A stretch of 64,000 nucleotides of DNA from a virus, in IMG/VR virus record IMGVR_UViG_3300023181_000002, positions 35,883-99,882 of that record, one strand, 5' to 3'. The notes under the pieces are model-generated. The model did no database searches, had not been told where the DNA came from, and saw only the letters and a list, made by a program, of their open reading frames with translations. The position numbers and the translations under genes were made by a program. This document shows positions 36,718 through 46,900 of the stretch, in pieces (the first letter of the stretch is position 1; the number at the start of each line of letters is the position of its first letter).

Positions 36718-37884
36718 ATGATTTTAAAGGCATTCAAATATAGGCTTAATCCAACTAAAGAGCAATCTATTTTAATAGATAAGCATATTGGATCATGTCG
36801 GTTTGTTTATAATTTAGCTCTCGAAACTAAGCAAATAGCTTATGCAGGAAGCCAAATAAACCTATCCTGTTTTGACTTAATGAAGCAATTGCCTGACTTG
36901 AAAAAAGAATGCGAATGGTTGAAAGAAGTAAATAGTCAATCATTACAAGCATCAATTACAAACTTAGACAATGCCTACACTAATTTTTTCAAAGGTCAAT
37001 CTAACTTTCCTAAATTCAAATCAAAAAATAAAAGCACTCAAAGTTTCAATGTACCTCAAAGTATTACCCTAGAAAATGGGAGGCTAATTATCCCAAAGTT
37101 CAAAAAAGGCATTAGTGTTGTTCAACATAGAGCTTTTGAAGGGAAAATCAAACAAGCAACACTTTCAAAAACTCCTACCGGCAAATACTTTGCGTCTATT
37201 TTAGTTGAAATAGCTGACAATATTATAACTAAAAAGCTAATCACAAAAGAAAATACTATTGGTGTTGATTTAGGTATTAAGCACTTTTTAATAACCTCAA
37301 ATGGCAAGAAAGTTGCAAATCCAAGATTTTTAAAAAATTCATTATCTAAGCTAAAATATACTCAAAAAAAATATTCAAATAAAAAAGGTAAACAAAAAAA
37401 ACATAAACTTCAAAAACTCCATGAAAAAGTAGTAAATCAAAGAAAGGACTTTTTACATAAAGTTTCAAGTGATTTAGTCAAGAACCACGACACGATTGCA
37501 TTAGAGACGTTGAAAGTAAAAAACATGATTAAAAACCATAATTTAGCACAGGCAATTTCAGACGTTTCTTGGGGAACATTTGTAACAATGCTCGAATATA
37601 AAGCTAATTGGTACGGAACAAATATTATAAGAATTGGCACATTTGAGCCCTCTTCTAAGACTTGCTCTGACTGTGGTATAATAAATAAAGAACTAAAACT
37701 TTCTGATCGTGAATGGAGTTGCAAAAAATGCAATACAACTCACGATAGAGATATAAATGCAAGTATCAATATTAAAAACTTTGCATTAAGAAATTCGTGT
37801 ACGGAACATACACATAAAAATCGTAAAGAACTGCCAACATTGGTTGGAGTATTGACTTACGAAACCACTATTCATTTAGAGTAG
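36718..37884 (+). CDS. tnpB: TnpB (IS200/IS605-type RNA-guided nuclease), no TnpA
   Basis: A 388-residue full-length TnpB. RuvC residues are intact: Asp184 (GVDLGIKHF), Glu263 (ALETLKVKNM) and Asp345 (HDRDINASI). The zinc finger has Cys316, Cys319, Cys335 and Cys338. TnpB proteins are RNA-guided DNA nucleases that act with an RNA from the element's right end. No Y1 transposase (TnpA) gene is nearby. The gene is inserted plus-strand between two minus-strand virion genes without breaking either. It is more AT-rich than its neighbours, which suggests recent acquisition. Confidence 0.9.
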   Translation: MILKAFKYRLNPTKEQSILIDKHIGSCRFVYNLALETKQIAYAGSQINLSCFDLMKQLPDLKKECEWLKEVNSQSLQASITNLDNAYTNFFKGQSNFPKFKSKNKSTQSFNVPQSITLENGRLIIPKFKKGISVVQHRAFEGKIKQATLSKTPTGKYFASILVEIADNIITKKLITKENTIGVDLGIKHFLITSNGKKVANPRFLKNSLSKLKYTQKKYSNKKGKQKKHKLQKLHEKVVNQRKDFLHKVSSDLVKNHDTIALETLKVKNMIKNHNLAQAISDVSWGTFVTMLEYKANWYGTNIIRIGTFEPSSKTCSDCGIINKELKLSDREWSCKKCNTTHDRDINASINIKNFALRNSCTEHTHKNRKELPTLVGVLTYETTIHLE

Positions 37885-37888
37885 TGGT
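37864..37888 (+). ncRNA. right-end hairpin of first TnpB element (candidate reRNA part)
   Basis: ACCACTA (37864-37870) and TAGTGGT (37882-37888) form a 7-bp stem around an 11-base loop, and the stem contains the tnpB stop codon. Subterminal hairpins overlapping the tnpB 3' end are typical of IS200/IS605 right ends and of the guide-RNA scaffold. The exact element end is not determined. Confidence 0.5.
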
Positions 37889-37891
37889 AGT

Positions 37892-39508
37892 TCACTGATT
37901 AACTTTAGGTTGTGGTACCCAATCAAACACGGCATTCTGTTTCGCCGTAGCCTGATCAAAAATTTCATTCGCCGCTTTTTGTCCGGATAAAGTCTTCGTT
38001 GCCATTTGATCTGTCAAGGGATCATTGAAAAGATTTGTAACAGGGACATATCCTTTAAATACATATCCTTTTACTTCTTTCGAAGGAGATTTCCCGGTAG
38101 CCTTTGTTTTATAAATAGTCTTCAGCTCCTTACCCTGCACAGAGAATCCTGGAGTATTTTTACTTTTGTTAGCCTGATCTTCTGTAACGAATGCTTCAAA
38201 GTATTTCCATCCTCTATCAGGTAAAGTAGCACCTTTCATTAATCTACCCGTTTCAGCGGCTCCATCTGTGTAAATATAATTATCACTCTTCGATATGGTA
38301 TGAGGCACATCAGCAAGGTTGATAAAAGAACCATTGCCACTTGTATCAAGAATTCCCGGCAGAGTGCCAGAGAAAGCTTTCTTACCTTTAATTTCTTTCT
38401 CAGTGACACCCAATGAGCTATTAGCATATTTATCAGCTAAAGCGTTATCAAAGCGGTTAAACACGAGAGCCGGCTTACCTGCTACCGTAGTAGTTAACCC
38501 CGAAACAGGAATACCCAGTTGAGGAATCACCGTTGCGCCACCTGTTTGAGGATTATATGTTGCAGCGGCAGAACTTGCCAAAGGATTCGCCAAAGTTCTT
38601 TCAAAGTAACTTCTTCCTGAATTATCTGCTTTATTTTTTTCTTTTAAAGAATCTGCCAATGCTTTCTGCGCTTGAGCATTATTCTCGCTAATTTGAGAAC
38701 GCGTCAACTGCATACCCAATTTCTGGTCAGCCACTTTCAAATTGAAAAGTGTCTGATCTTCTATCGGATCTGTTTTATAGAAAACTTTTCTCCCCGCAAG
38801 ACTCTTTTGATAGTAATCTCTGCCGGCGTTCGCACCAAGCTCCTGCATCGCATAAGCCGCTTTCTCTTCATCTGTTACCGCCTGCCGCACAAACTTGCTT
38901 CCTCCAGGCGCGTACTGCTTGCCGAAATACTCAGCGGCATTCACCTTGGTTGGATCGTAAGAACCATTGAAGTTAACCCGGTCCGTTAATCCATTCTGGT
39001 AATCAAGTATCGCCTGCTGCGCTGATTTATACTTCCCGTCAGGGGTGAACTCTCCTACAAGCTCCTGCTGCTTATTCATCGCGTCACGGATAGCCTCCAT
39101 CTGCGCTTTGTTACTTTGTGCTTGAATGAAAACAGGAGAATTTAAGAGATTGTTCTTTAATTGGGTTAACGCGATATTGCCTTCCGTTTCGAAGAACTTA
39201 CGCGCGTTGCCTTGGTAATTTTTGTCTATATTCTTGATTATATCACTCAGTTGGCTATCTACAAACCCCGCCACTTTAATTTTATCAGGTGCCTCCAGAG
39301 GCATCGCGCGGACCTGATTCACAAAGTCCATTTGACCTTGCACCGCAGCCTGCGATTCCTGTGCATCCTGACGCGCTCTTGCTTCAAGGATATTTCCGTA
39401 TTGAAGCTCCTGCTGTTTCTGCTGCTCACGCGCTGCCCAGTTAGCCCGAGGCTTTAAAGCGACAGCTAAATCAGAAGCACTGTTATTAAAGTAACCTGAG
39501 ATGGGCAT
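37892..39508 (-). CDS. internal virion (ejection) protein
   Basis: A 538-residue protein, Gln/Ala/Lys-rich, with long helical segments (REQQKQQELQYGNILEARARQDAQ, ISENNAQAQKALADSLKEKNK) and a more compact C-terminal half. No enzyme motif is seen. With the 1087- and 2628-residue neighbours it forms a trio of large proteins placed and composed like ejected internal proteins of short-tailed phages. Its stop lies three bases beyond the TnpB element hairpin. Confidence 0.6.
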   Translation of the reverse strand: MPISGYFNNSASDLAVALKPRANWAAREQQKQQELQYGNILEARARQDAQESQAAVQGQMDFVNQVRAMPLEAPDKIKVAGFVDSQLSDIIKNIDKNYQGNARKFFETEGNIALTQLKNNLLNSPVFIQAQSNKAQMEAIRDAMNKQQELVGEFTPDGKYKSAQQAILDYQNGLTDRVNFNGSYDPTKVNAAEYFGKQYAPGGSKFVRQAVTDEEKAAYAMQELGANAGRDYYQKSLAGRKVFYKTDPIEDQTLFNLKVADQKLGMQLTRSQISENNAQAQKALADSLKEKNKADNSGRSYFERTLANPLASSAAATYNPQTGGATVIPQLGIPVSGLTTTVAGKPALVFNRFDNALADKYANSSLGVTEKEIKGKKAFSGTLPGILDTSGNGSFINLADVPHTISKSDNYIYTDGAAETGRLMKGATLPDRGWKYFEAFVTEDQANKSKNTPGFSVQGKELKTIYKTKATGKSPSKEVKGYVFKGYVPVTNLFNDPLTDQMATKTLSGQKAANEIFDQATAKQNAVFDWVPQPKVNQ

Positions 39509-42500
39509 TATATTTTTACGGTTGTGGGTGTTTTCTTATTTAACGAGTCTCTTAAAGCCTGAGCATAGATTTGCGGATAAAGATCGGCCAATTGATTCTG
39601 CTTCTGCGCTCCCGATAATTGTGCTTGCTGCAACTGATCATACGTTGTGCCGGCACCATACTGAGCGTTAAACTGATTACGGTCTGCAATATTCTGAAGT
39701 CCGGCATCCAACAGCCCTACACCAGCCGTTCTCTGTGCGAGTGCCGCTTGTTGATCCTGCGCAAAAATATTCTGATCAAGGGTTAAATCTCCCTGAACTA
39801 CCTTCTGATAATTCGCGTAGTTCTGACGTTGCAACTGATCGCTTTGTAAAGCCGCATTCAATGTGCCTTGATTCTGTTGAGACGAAAGTTGTCCCAATGC
39901 GCCAAGCACTGCTCCCTGAGAAGCACCACCTCCCGCTACCTGCTTGATCGTGTTCACCCCTAACGCGTAATTGTTTTGAAGACCCTGATTTACTGCAGCT
40001 TGTTCTGCGGCTGTAAAACCCTGGTTCTTTCTCGCATACACATCCTGAAGCATGTTTGTATACTCAGTCGTCGGCTTGTAGCGCGGTATCGGATTGTTCA
40101 TCGAAATAACAGCTCCCACACCAGCAGTAGCCAAGTCAGCGATGTTCCCAAAAAGATTTTGTCTTTGAGAAGGTGTCAAGCCTGATTGGTTTGCCGCTAC
40201 AACTGTTGTTGAAGAAGGCGTGCCTGTGTTTACAGCAACAAGATTCTGTAAAGGATTTTGCCCTCCAAAAGAAACCTGATTTACTCCGTTACCATAAGAT
40301 AACGGCGAAGTTTCTGTAACCGGATTTCCTTTGCTATCATAACCCCGTATCGCAGATGCTATTGAAGGTTTATTCGCAGAACCCAGCAAAGGTTGCAAAT
40401 CAAGACCTGTAATTGCTTTCGCAATAGAACCTCCGATATTACCTTTATTCAAAGACTCTACAAAAACCTCTCTTCCGGGGTTTGTTGCATTCCAGTTCGT
40501 TACTGCTGCTGAAGTCTGCGGACCGTACAATCCATCTACCTTAATAGCAGGTAATCCATTCGCAGTAGCCCATTCATTGTAAGAATTTTGAAATTCTTTT
40601 ATATCAGGCTTTGCGCCAGCTCGGGTTTGGTATTTAACCTTACCACCTCCCGCAAAATTATCTTGCTCCATAACCGGCTGTTTGAACTGGTTCGTATTTG
40701 TTTTATATGTATTAGGATTGGACTTTCTAAGTCCCGCTAATCTTCTTTGATAGGCATCCATTGTTTCTCCTGGCAGTGCCGATGGAAGAGATTGCAATGG
40801 TTGCACAACAGGGATTTGCGGTGCTACATAAACAGGCACCTGAATATCTGGCAACACCATTTGAATCTGATCAGTATTCTCAATAGGATCAACATTTGGC
40901 ATTACAACTCTTTGCGGAGCAACCGGTGTCTGTAATCTCTGAGCAAATTGTTCTTTACGTGTTGGAGTAACGGTAGGCACTACTGTCTTTTGTGTCGGCT
41001 GATAAATAACTTGTTGATTTGGCTTTACATTATCATACTTAGCAACAGTTCTTATATCTTGTATAGCTTCTCTTCTTGATGATATTTTGGCAGGTATTAA
41101 TTTTTTATTATCATCAGTCGCGAATACATTTGCCAATTCTTCGGGCTTAATGTCTTTGAAATAATTGGTAACTCCACTCGGTTTGATACTATCTGAATAT
41201 AACTGTTTTGGTATATTTTTATTTATAACTCCTGCCACAAAATCATCTACTTGATTTAAAGTACCTTTACGGGTTAACCCTGTAAGTTGAGGGAAATTAT
41301 GAACAACATTCATTGCTTGCTTCCAAGGATCAGTCTCTTTATGATAATTTCCAGTAGGAAGACTGGGCAATATTTTACTAGCGACATTAAACAAGTTACT
41401 AAGAAGAGTTTCTTTATCCTTCACTTGTCCATTATTGTACCCAGCTTTAATTAAAGCTGCTGTAACCTGATTATAATTATTATAAAGAGCAGCGCTATCA
41501 TTATACGCTCTTATACGAGGATCATTAGGATTGCTCGTTATATATGGCTTTGGTTTAGGCTTACCACCGTCTGCAAAATTTTGATCTCCCTGAAAATCTT
41601 TATGCGTTAAAAGCTCATCGTAGATGTGATCACCCAATAACGCCTTCTTTTTATCCAAGGATAACGGAGATCTCATGATCTGTTCCTGTTTTAAATTACT
41701 TTCCTGATCGAAAATACGCTCTCCAAAGCGCGCTGCACCAATGGAGAGGCTTTTTATCATATGCTCTACAGGAGTGTTTTCTATAGATACTTTTGGAAGC
41801 ATATAGTAATCCTCTGTAGTCTTGTCATTTTTATCGTAAATAATGGCACCGTCAGCAGTCTTCCCTCCGTCAGCGAATCCATTTAAAGTAGGATAGCCAA
41901 ATTTATCATCGATAGCACTTCCGTAAATTGGATTCGGCAACGTTGAAGTACCTACTTGTTTTGTTTTCTTCTGGTCATCGAGCCAGGTTATATTGCTATT
42001 GCCTGAAGCAGGTTCCAAAATAGAATTAGTCTGTCCCATCCCCACCGTGCTGTTCATTTGAAATTGATTCGCATTACCGGGGTTAATCATGTTCTGATTT
42101 TGATTCTGACTGTATTGAGTCAATAAGTTCGTAACATTACTTAACAGTGGATTTTGTTGAGACTGCCCTGCATTCGCTTTCAAGGCATCCAAGAAAGAAG
42201 GTTTCGCTAAAGCACCTACTGCACCGCCAAAACCATTCGAAGTTGCGGCTGCTACAGGGGCTGAGCTAAAACCATTACTCTGCGCAAGATTCCCCCGTAT
42301 TAAACTGTCAAAAGATTTCCCTGCTTCAGAGGTTGTGAAACCGGAGTCTGCCGGCTTAGATGAACTTGCAAAAAGATTGGATGATTTGGCTGCACCTCCG
42401 GCAGCACCAGCTACCTGAGATAATATGTTTATTAAAGCATCATTACCTTCTTCTTTGTTGTTAGTAGCTATACTCTGAATCTGAGTACTTGTTCCTTTTG

Positions 42501-42771
42501 TAAGTTTTTCACTCCATGAATTAAGTCCGGTATTAGCAAGCGAACCTAATTTGTTGCCTAAAATGGCCCCTGCTGGTCCAAGATAGTACCCGCCAACAAG
42601 AGATAATACCGGACTCAAGGCTTTATCAACTACAGAACCGAAAACGTTGGATGTACCGTCAGTATTCTGCCCGGAAATTGCCAAACGCGTTTTGCCCCAC
42701 CAATTACTACTAAAATTTCGTAATCTTGGCTGACTTGTAATCTGAGGGGCTATTGTATTAAATAATGCCAT
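39508..42771 (-). CDS. large internal virion protein with peptidoglycan-binding-like segment
   Basis: A 1087-residue low-complexity Gln/Asn/Gly-rich protein. Near residues 717-760, 'IKEFQNSYNEWATANG' followed by 'KVDGLYGPQTSAAVTNW' matches the peptidoglycan-binding-1 repeat (vDG.yGp.T..AV..fQ). A Gly/Ala-rich early segment (LVGGYYLGPAGAILGNKLGSLANTG) is membrane-active-looking. The C-terminal part is Gln-rich helical. It is probably ejected to help DNA cross the envelope. It overlaps the upstream HNH gene by 14 bases and the downstream gene by one. Confidence 0.65.
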   Translation of the reverse strand: MALFNTIAPQITSQPRLRNFSSNWWGKTRLAISGQNTDGTSNVFGSVVDKALSPVLSLVGGYYLGPAGAILGNKLGSLANTGLNSWSEKLTKGTSTQIQSIATNNKEEGNDALINILSQVAGAAGGAAKSSNLFASSSKPADSGFTTSEAGKSFDSLIRGNLAQSNGFSSAPVAAATSNGFGGAVGALAKPSFLDALKANAGQSQQNPLLSNVTNLLTQYSQNQNQNMINPGNANQFQMNSTVGMGQTNSILEPASGNSNITWLDDQKKTKQVGTSTLPNPIYGSAIDDKFGYPTLNGFADGGKTADGAIIYDKNDKTTEDYYMLPKVSIENTPVEHMIKSLSIGAARFGERIFDQESNLKQEQIMRSPLSLDKKKALLGDHIYDELLTHKDFQGDQNFADGGKPKPKPYITSNPNDPRIRAYNDSAALYNNYNQVTAALIKAGYNNGQVKDKETLLSNLFNVASKILPSLPTGNYHKETDPWKQAMNVVHNFPQLTGLTRKGTLNQVDDFVAGVINKNIPKQLYSDSIKPSGVTNYFKDIKPEELANVFATDDNKKLIPAKISSRREAIQDIRTVAKYDNVKPNQQVIYQPTQKTVVPTVTPTRKEQFAQRLQTPVAPQRVVMPNVDPIENTDQIQMVLPDIQVPVYVAPQIPVVQPLQSLPSALPGETMDAYQRRLAGLRKSNPNTYKTNTNQFKQPVMEQDNFAGGGKVKYQTRAGAKPDIKEFQNSYNEWATANGLPAIKVDGLYGPQTSAAVTNWNATNPGREVFVESLNKGNIGGSIAKAITGLDLQPLLGSANKPSIASAIRGYDSKGNPVTETSPLSYGNGVNQVSFGGQNPLQNLVAVNTGTPSSTTVVAANQSGLTPSQRQNLFGNIADLATAGVGAVISMNNPIPRYKPTTEYTNMLQDVYARKNQGFTAAEQAAVNQGLQNNYALGVNTIKQVAGGGASQGAVLGALGQLSSQQNQGTLNAALQSDQLQRQNYANYQKVVQGDLTLDQNIFAQDQQAALAQRTAGVGLLDAGLQNIADRNQFNAQYGAGTTYDQLQQAQLSGAQKQNQLADLYPQIYAQALRDSLNKKTPTTVKI

Positions 42772-43900
42772 CTTCTTGTTTTTTCAAAAGAAATTTCTTG
42801 TTATTATACTTACTAATAAAATCTACATTTAAAATTTCTTCCACATTCCAACCTGCTTGATATCTAAAATACAAAGTGCCCGGTTTAATGTTTAACCTGT
42901 CAGACCACTGAGATATTGTCATTTTTAACCCATTCAACTCTAAAAATATATTATCTCTCTTATTATTAGCTTGCTGTTTTGATGTAGCCCATCTACAATT
43001 ACTCAATTCGTAATTACCATTTACATCAATTCTATCAATGCTATGATTTTTAGATGGAGCGGCACCCATATCTAAATAGAAATTATCAAAAGACTCTAAC
43101 CATCTATCGCAAACACTTATACCTCTATACCCATAATGAATATAACGCTCATCAGAGTCATTATAACACCTTGACTTCATCTTTGACCAAGAAGAATACT
43201 CTTTACTGAAAGACATATTATGTTTAATATTTATAACTTTCATTAAAGCATTTTTGTAGCATCCACATGATTTACAGTCCCCACTAACTATTGAAGCTAT
43301 ATTAGACTCAAATTCCTTACCACATTTACATAAAAATACTGCACGTCTATTGTTATTACTATATCTTTGACTCTCCCTTAAATAAATACAGGAACCTACT
43401 AAATCTCCATGCTTATAATGTATAAATTGAGAAGATCCTCTTTGTTTAGCTTGTACACACCCACAGGAGGTAGTATGCTCTCTTTTGACATTTAATATAA
43501 AGGCCGTAAATTCATTACCACAACGACACCTAAATAAAGCTTTCCTTCTCTTACTATCACCGTCAACATCTTGCAAGAAAACACACTTGTCTCCTAGTGT
43601 TTCACCTGGATAATAAAGGTGATTATAACTCACTCTCCTTCTCTTTGATTCATCAAGTAAACGAGCTTCTATTTTAAAACTTCCAAACTCAGGATTGCAT
43701 TCAAGAACGCCACTTTTTAAAGACTCATACAAAGGAGATTCATCCGTAAACCAATTTTCACCGAATTCAGACACAAACTTATTTCGCTCATCTTTGTCCT
43801 TTATTTGCTTACTAAGTAAATAATCAGAATGTTTAATCAGATTTTTAACTTGATTAACACCTAAGTCTGGATAAGTAATTTTATAAGTAGCTAATATCAT
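42758..43900 (-). CDS. HNH endonuclease with zinc ribbons and duplicated phage N-terminal module
   Basis: A 380-residue protein. Residues 1-72 (ILATYKITY ... FGENWFTDESPLYESLKSGVLE) are paralogous to the whole protein at 48667-48909. Two Cys-rich ribbons follow (FRCRCGNEF...CGC at about 123-148 and FLCKCGKEF...CGC at about 189-214). Then an HNH-type core at about 258-314 (YRGISVCDRW, HSIDRIDVNGNYELSNCRWAT). A C-terminal helix-turn-helix-like region (ISQWSDRLNIKPGTLYFRYQ) may bind DNA. This matches free-standing homing endonucleases of phages. It lies inside the virion operon, behind a GAACCAC element. Confidence 0.85.
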   Translation of the reverse strand: MILATYKITYPDLGVNQVKNLIKHSDYLLSKQIKDKDERNKFVSEFGENWFTDESPLYESLKSGVLECNPEFGSFKIEARLLDESKRRRVSYNHLYYPGETLGDKCVFLQDVDGDSKRRKALFRCRCGNEFTAFILNVKREHTTSCGCVQAKQRGSSQFIHYKHGDLVGSCIYLRESQRYSNNNRRAVFLCKCGKEFESNIASIVSGDCKSCGCYKNALMKVINIKHNMSFSKEYSSWSKMKSRCYNDSDERYIHYGYRGISVCDRWLESFDNFYLDMGAAPSKNHSIDRIDVNGNYELSNCRWATSKQQANNKRDNIFLELNGLKMTISQWSDRLNIKPGTLYFRYQAGWNVEEILNVDFISKYNNKKFLLKKQEDGII

Positions 43901-43904
43901 ATAT

Positions 43905-43911
43905 GTGGTTC
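43905..43911 (-). promoter_or_regulatory. GAACCAC element before HNH gene
   Basis: AAGAACCAC on the minus strand, four bases before the ATG, directly following the stop codon of the upstream 1373-residue protein gene. Confidence 0.5.
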
Positions 43912-46900
43912 TTAGTATTGATTCGGAGAATTAATTCGGAACTTAAAATCGCTTGACGTGAAACTTACCTGAGTATTTTTACCGTCAATAAGCTGCAAAG
44001 AATTGTTAACCGTAATACGAACTTTCAAATAAGTGCTCTTCAACCGCTCTTTCTCCATTAGAGGATCAAACTCATTGGATGGTCCTGACAAGAGCGATCC
44101 ACTCCATTTATATCTATAATCATTATGAACAATATTAGCTGCCTCTAATTCTGTAAGAATAACCTCATGGATATTATCCTGAGCTTGGAATAATATTTTA
44201 GAAATCCTTTCCCATCCTTCATAGTTAACATTTAACCATATAGAATCGAATGTTTTCCTGAAATTCGGCGCAGGATTAACAATATATTCCAAAATAGTTT
44301 CTTTAAACTCTCTGTAATAATTGCCATATAAGCCATGATTCGCCAGGAATATCTCGTGATGTAACCCCGATTTAGGACTTGAAGTTAATAAAAATCTACG
44401 AATATTGAAATAAAATGGCGCGATGTCGTACGAATACCCATGGAAGTTACCAGCATCCTTGTTAAAAATTAAAGAAAATGAAGATAGCTCATCTTCACGG
44501 TTGTAATCATTTACCGGATTGCTATTCTGTTGCCCTTCGTAAATGAATGACGTAAGAACTTCATTGTTTTCAGTATCCAAGGCAGAAATCACATCTATAA
44601 ATTGTCCTTCCTGATGCGATATATTTCTGTCAAAATAAATTGACTTTTCAACTACAGGATCAGATATGGAATTAGTGTCAGAAGCTGACTGAATTCCTGC
44701 TTGACTAAATATAACAATCTTACCCATTCTGGCATCAAAAAAGCCAAAATTATCGTTAAACACCCATGCACTATTTTTATGTTGAGTGCCATAGATTTTA
44801 CTCACAGGACGAACACCACCAAACACTGCTCCACTGGAGATTTGTAAAGCACCAGCATCTGTCGCAATAGCCCTGTCTGCTTGAGTAAGCAAAGAGAAAG
44901 TTCCCTTTTCTTGAATTATATAAATGTAATTAAATGCCGGAATTAACCTTTGTATAGCTCCAAACTCCCCTGTAGCGAATCCGTAATCGGATGTTAACTT
45001 TTGACGGAAAGAATCTTCAAGTTCTCCATCAATTTTCTTGGGAGAAAATCTTATAATATTAGGTTGGTAATCAACAATTTTTATCGTACTTGGCTTAGGA
45101 AAATAAAATTTAGTATTCTCCTCTAAAAGAAGGACCTCATTATAAGACCACGACTCAGTCTGCTCAGAATTTATACCATTTGAAAGCTGTATTGCTCCAT
45201 TATCACACGCTACATCCTGTGGGTAAACGCAGTTAGCAGCAAACCTTCTCCCATATAAAAGCGCTAGGTTATAACGGCTTTCATTGGGAATAATATGAGA
45301 AAGTGAATAATTAGGATATTTTCCATTAAATTTAGAACAATCCATATACTCTGGATATAGGCGGACGTAATCAAATAGATTCACGTAACAATCTCCGCCC
45401 CATATCTCAACGCCTGAAAAGACATACGCTGTCAAATTTCCCTGTCCATCAACTTGCTTTTCAGCCTGGTCAAGTATTGCCTGAGTAATTGGCTGGTAAT
45501 GCCCTGTTGAAAAATACCTTCTTGTCTCAAGTGAGCTTTCATCAGCACCTGTGTAATAATTTGGTGGCGTAACAAGCATATTCGCTGTCCGGTATGTAGA
45601 CTTGGAATTACTATCCTCAATCGCATCAACGGATTCAAAATCCTGTAATTTCATAATTACAGAATAAGGTTGCTGAGTAGAAGAGAAAGGACTTGCAGGA
45701 TTTATTATTTCATCAGGATTTACAGATCCATCCTGAAAAGCGGAATTCCAGAACAAAGTTGCCCAAGTGTCTGCCCGGTAGTCATAAATATCAGAAGCTT
45801 CCGGATCGAATTCTGCTTTACTATATATTCCAAATTTTCCTTTTGTATGAAGGAAAGCGAATTTTATACGAGACTTATCTCCTATTTTAGGGCGACCATA
45901 GTTTAATAATGTTAAATATTTAGGCCATGACAACGGCAAGCTTCTATAGCTTTTAGTATAAGCATGGTTCTTTCTGTCTCCCGTAATAGCTTTCTTCTCA
46001 GAGTATGCTTTATGCGCAAAACCTATATGCTGCATCTCACCGGAAAGATATCCTTCAGGCAATGCTTGCTCTATGAGAATATCAGGAGAATGATAATTAA
46101 AATAATGCGCAGCACTTAAACCGTCTTCCTGTCCATCATTATCCTGTTTCTTTTTATAATTTGATCCTAAAGCTCCGCTATAATTGTGACCATTGGGAAC
46201 TGATCCGTTTGCATATTCGGGTCTATATTCGTTAGAATACCAAAGCGTAGGCTGGACAAAACGATCATTATCAGTATCAGTTTTCCCATTACTTGTCGTG
46301 TAGCAATTTATAAGCATACCCTGATTGGCAACTCTTCTTATACGCTCTGTTCTGACAATCTTAAATCCGGAAATGTTCAACTTTCCGAATTTATCATACA
46401 GCAAATTTTTAGGAATAACAATATTCGAGAACACAGCACCCATGGCTTTTAAATCGAACTGCCCATCGTTAGCCTGGCGCGTCAAAGTCCAGTCCGTAGG
46501 ATTACCCTGAGCGTCTTTCGTATCGTACTGCTGAGGAAAGGTATAATCCGTAATATGCTGCACAAACAAAGGATTCCCTTTTCGATCTATAAAAAGCAAT
46601 CCAAAAGGCTGCGTTTCTCCACGGAAATATCCTTTGTAAAGGTGATTGAATAACTGGCCTTTATAATTGGTATAATCGTCAACACAATTATAAACCTCTT
46701 TATTATCTCCAAAATTATTGATTACAAACTCTTCATCATAGGTAAAGGTGTTCGTGATCGGATCATTGTCATTACGCCCTGTAACCGGGTTAAAAACAGC
46801 ACTGAAAGGAGGCTCCAATGTATTATCTGCCCTAAAATATTTTATCTTAGGGGATATTGTTACACTAGACAAGTCAATAGCTAGGTCGGGAAGTGTTCTT

